A stretch of 26,166 nucleotides of DNA from Gammaproteobacteria bacterium (GTDB lineage Bacteria; Pseudomonadota; Gammaproteobacteria; Pseudomonadales; Pseudohongiellaceae). How positions within the stretch are numbered: the stretch's first letter is position 1; each line of letters starts with the position of its first letter. A program made the position numbers and the translations under genes. The stretch is from assembly GCA_003451715.1 (NCBI GenBank), contig DMJN01000321.1:1-26166 (forward strand). The letters are read 5' to 3'. Shown one piece after another: positions 24,806 through 26,166 of the stretch. The notes below the pieces were generated by a model. It worked only from the letters and a program-made list of their open reading frames with translations. It was not told where the DNA came from and did not search any database.

Positions 24806-25885
24806 ATGACTAAGACATGGCGCATTGCCGGAATCGATTTCGAACACTTTCACATGGGGGATAACCTGCGCATGGCCTTCGAACACCCAAACGTGGAAAT
24901 CGTTGGGATATGTGACGAGGCAGTGGAGAAGATGCAGCAAAGCATCGAAAATTTTGGCATCTCACCCGATGCCGTATTCACCGATTACCGTGCCTGCATC
25001 GAAGCCACCAGGCCCGATATCGTGCTGCTATGCCCGGCGACAGGACGGCATGCCGAGGCAGTCGAGCAGATTGCGCCTTTCGGAACTCACATCATCATGG
25101 AAAAACCATTCGCCTCGAGCCTGATTGAGGCAGACCGCATGATCGCCGCCATGGGCGAAGATCAGCGTCTCGCCATCAATTGGCCGCTGGCCTGGTATCC
25201 GCCTCACCTCACCGCAAAGCGACTTATTGACGAAGGGCAGATCGGGGAGGTGCTCGAGGTACACTTTTATGACGGCAATCGCGGGCCGCTCTGGCACCTT
25301 GCCGACAAGGTCGAAACCACTGCCGAAGAGGTGGAAGCTGGCAAGCCAAACAGTTGGTTTTACAAGGCTGCCCTCGGCGGCGGATCCTTACTGGACTATC
25401 TGGGCTACGGAACCACCCTGGGAACCTGGTACCAGGGCGGAAGAGCACCACTGGAAGTCACATCGATGATCCATGTGCCGGAGGGGCTGGAAGTCGACGA
25501 GCACAGCATAACCGTCGCGCGCTATGCCCATGGCCTGTCGAAATTCGAAACACGCTGGGGTACATTTACCGATCCGTGGACGCACCAGCCACAGCCTAAA
25601 TGTGGATTCGTGATCGTAGGTACGGCCGGGACCATCTCCAATTACGACTGGGAATCTACCATTCGGCTACAGTCACGTGAGTACTCAGAAGGCACTGATA
25701 TGGCAGTTGATTCGATTGATGCGCCGTTCCAGAATCCGATCCAATACCTGTTGCATTGCCTGGAGAAGGAGTTGCCAATCGAAGGTCCACTGGCACCCGA
25801 TATCTGTCGCGTGGGACAGCAGATAGTCGATACTGCTTTTCAGAGTGCACAGGAAGGTCGCAGTCTTCCGCTGATCGGGGCGTGA
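24806..25885 (+). CDS. Gfo/Idh/MocA family oxidoreductase
   Basis: The 359-residue protein has an N-terminal Rossmann fold beginning TWRIAGIDFEHFHMGDNLRM, then NVEIVGICDE at the end of the second strand, and the family signature EKPFA with E99-K100-P101, where the Lys is catalytic. The C-terminal domain (IGEVLEVHFYDGNRGPLWHL, ALGGGSLLDYLGYGTTLGTW) is the usual substrate-binding beta-sheet half. The first loop is FEHFHMGDN instead of the common GxGxxG, a variant seen in some subgroups. It has no signal peptide and should use NAD(P) in the cytoplasm to oxidise or reduce a sugar or cyclitol. AGGAAG seven bases before the ATG supports the start. Proximity to the DUF1080 gene suggests keto-sugar metabolism. 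Confidence 0.88.
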   Translation: MTKTWRIAGIDFEHFHMGDNLRMAFEHPNVEIVGICDEAVEKMQQSIENFGISPDAVFTDYRACIEATRPDIVLLCPATGRHAEAVEQIAPFGTHIIMEKPFASSLIEADRMIAAMGEDQRLAINWPLAWYPPHLTAKRLIDEGQIGEVLEVHFYDGNRGPLWHLADKVETTAEEVEAGKPNSWFYKAALGGGSLLDYLGYGTTLGTWYQGGRAPLEVTSMIHVPEGLEVDEHSITVARYAHGLSKFETRWGTFTDPWTHQPQPKCGFVIVGTAGTISNYDWESTIRLQSREYSEGTDMAVDSIDAPFQNPIQYLLHCLEKELPIEGPLAPDICRVGQQIVDTAFQSAQEGRSLPLIGA

Positions 25886-25946
25886 GTCAGGCTACCAGTA
25901 AAATAATTGCCGCCAGTCGGCTATATAAGTTAGAGTGGCCTGGGAG

Positions 25947-25967
25947 CAAGAAACAAGAAACAAGAAA
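25947..25967. repeat. Three tandem CAAGAAA units
   Basis: Three perfect head-to-tail copies of the heptamer CAAGAAA lie in the gap after the Gfo/Idh/MocA gene. A simple slippage repeat; no function is evident. Confidence 0.7.
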
Positions 25968-26032
25968 TTGAATTGGCCTTGCTTCGAAATCAATCCCAGG
26001 AAATTTTTTAGGCCCTATTGAGGGTTATCTCA

Positions 26033-26166
26033 ATGAGATTTATCAGGCTCGCAGCTAGCATCACATTCTTACTATGGTGCATAGCAGGCAATACCCAGGA
26101 CACAGATCCTGAAATAGTCATTGCAAACCCTAATGCCACATTCATCGCTCAACAGAGAGCCTTGCC
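26033..26166 (+). CDS. N-terminus of an exported protein (cut by window edge)
   Basis: ATG 26033, with GAGGG about 8 bases upstream, opens a frame that runs to the window edge (44 residues). It begins MRFIRLAASITFLLWCIAGN, a Sec-type signal sequence, then TQDTDPEIVIANPNATFIAQ. The Cys at residue 16 lies in LLWC, which is a poor lipobox, so a lipoprotein is less likely than a cleaved secreted protein. Too little is present to assign a family. It may belong to the same plus-strand block as the DUF1080 and Gfo/Idh/MocA genes. Confidence 0.6.
   Translation, partial: MRFIRLAASITFLLWCIAGNTQDTDPEIVIANPNATFIAQQRAL

Overview
The window reads as a chromosomal segment of a heterotrophic Gram-negative bacterium, most likely a gammaproteobacterium of a marine or soil oligotroph type. 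The reasons are Sec, Tat and lipoprotein signals on most genes, clear Shine-Dalgarno sites, acetoacetyl-CoA synthetase, a PQQ dehydrogenase, a DUF1800/DUF1501 pair and several secreted families common in such genomes. The lineage is inferred; there is no rRNA here. No integrase, insertion sequence, CRISPR array or phage gene was found. One RNA gene is present, tRNA-Gly(CCC), on the minus strand.

Layout. 1-2415 (minus): the start of a family III CoA-transferase and acetoacetyl-CoA synthetase, i.e. acyl-CoA metabolism. 2577-3692 (plus): a Tat-exported amidohydrolase. 3780-7245 (minus): a three-gene run of PQQ dehydrogenase, a small frameshifted cytosolic protein and a secreted 'PDLQGVW' protein of unknown function. 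7483-9267 (plus): a candidate 38-residue membrane peptide, a small lipoprotein and a 2TM-domain protein. 9507-11875 (plus): module copy 1, a cytochrome c / type II copper monooxygenase-like protein (frameshifted) overlapping a secreted partner. 12041-12116: tRNA-Gly. 12262-15852 (minus): DUF3604 lipoprotein, SDR oxidoreductase (frameshifted) and a secreted PPC-like protein. 16109-18772 (plus): DUF1800 and DUF1501. 19063-21199 (plus): hotdog thioesterase and an unusual M28-type peptidase. 21448-23731 (plus): module copy 2, with the same two families in swapped order and intact. 23833-25885 (plus): a DUF1080 protein and a Gfo/Idh/MocA oxidoreductase. 26033-end: the start of an unidentified exported protein.

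The most interesting signal is a two-gene module present twice, about 10 kb apart. Each copy pairs a periplasmic protein carrying one haem c site (CxxCH) plus histidine motifs like those of PHM-type copper monooxygenases with a secreted partner that has a shared 'PAYEGW...DxGQPTHF' domain and a variable C-terminal half. The gene order is reversed between the copies and the sequences are strongly diverged, so this looks like an old, repeatedly used partnership, probably an exported oxidase or hydroxylase of unknown substrate.

Three genes (4895-5282, 9507-10926, 14320-15083) are each broken by what looks like a single-base indel in or beside a short G/C run, while their reading frames are otherwise intact. 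This pattern fits assembly or sequencing errors at least as well as real decay.
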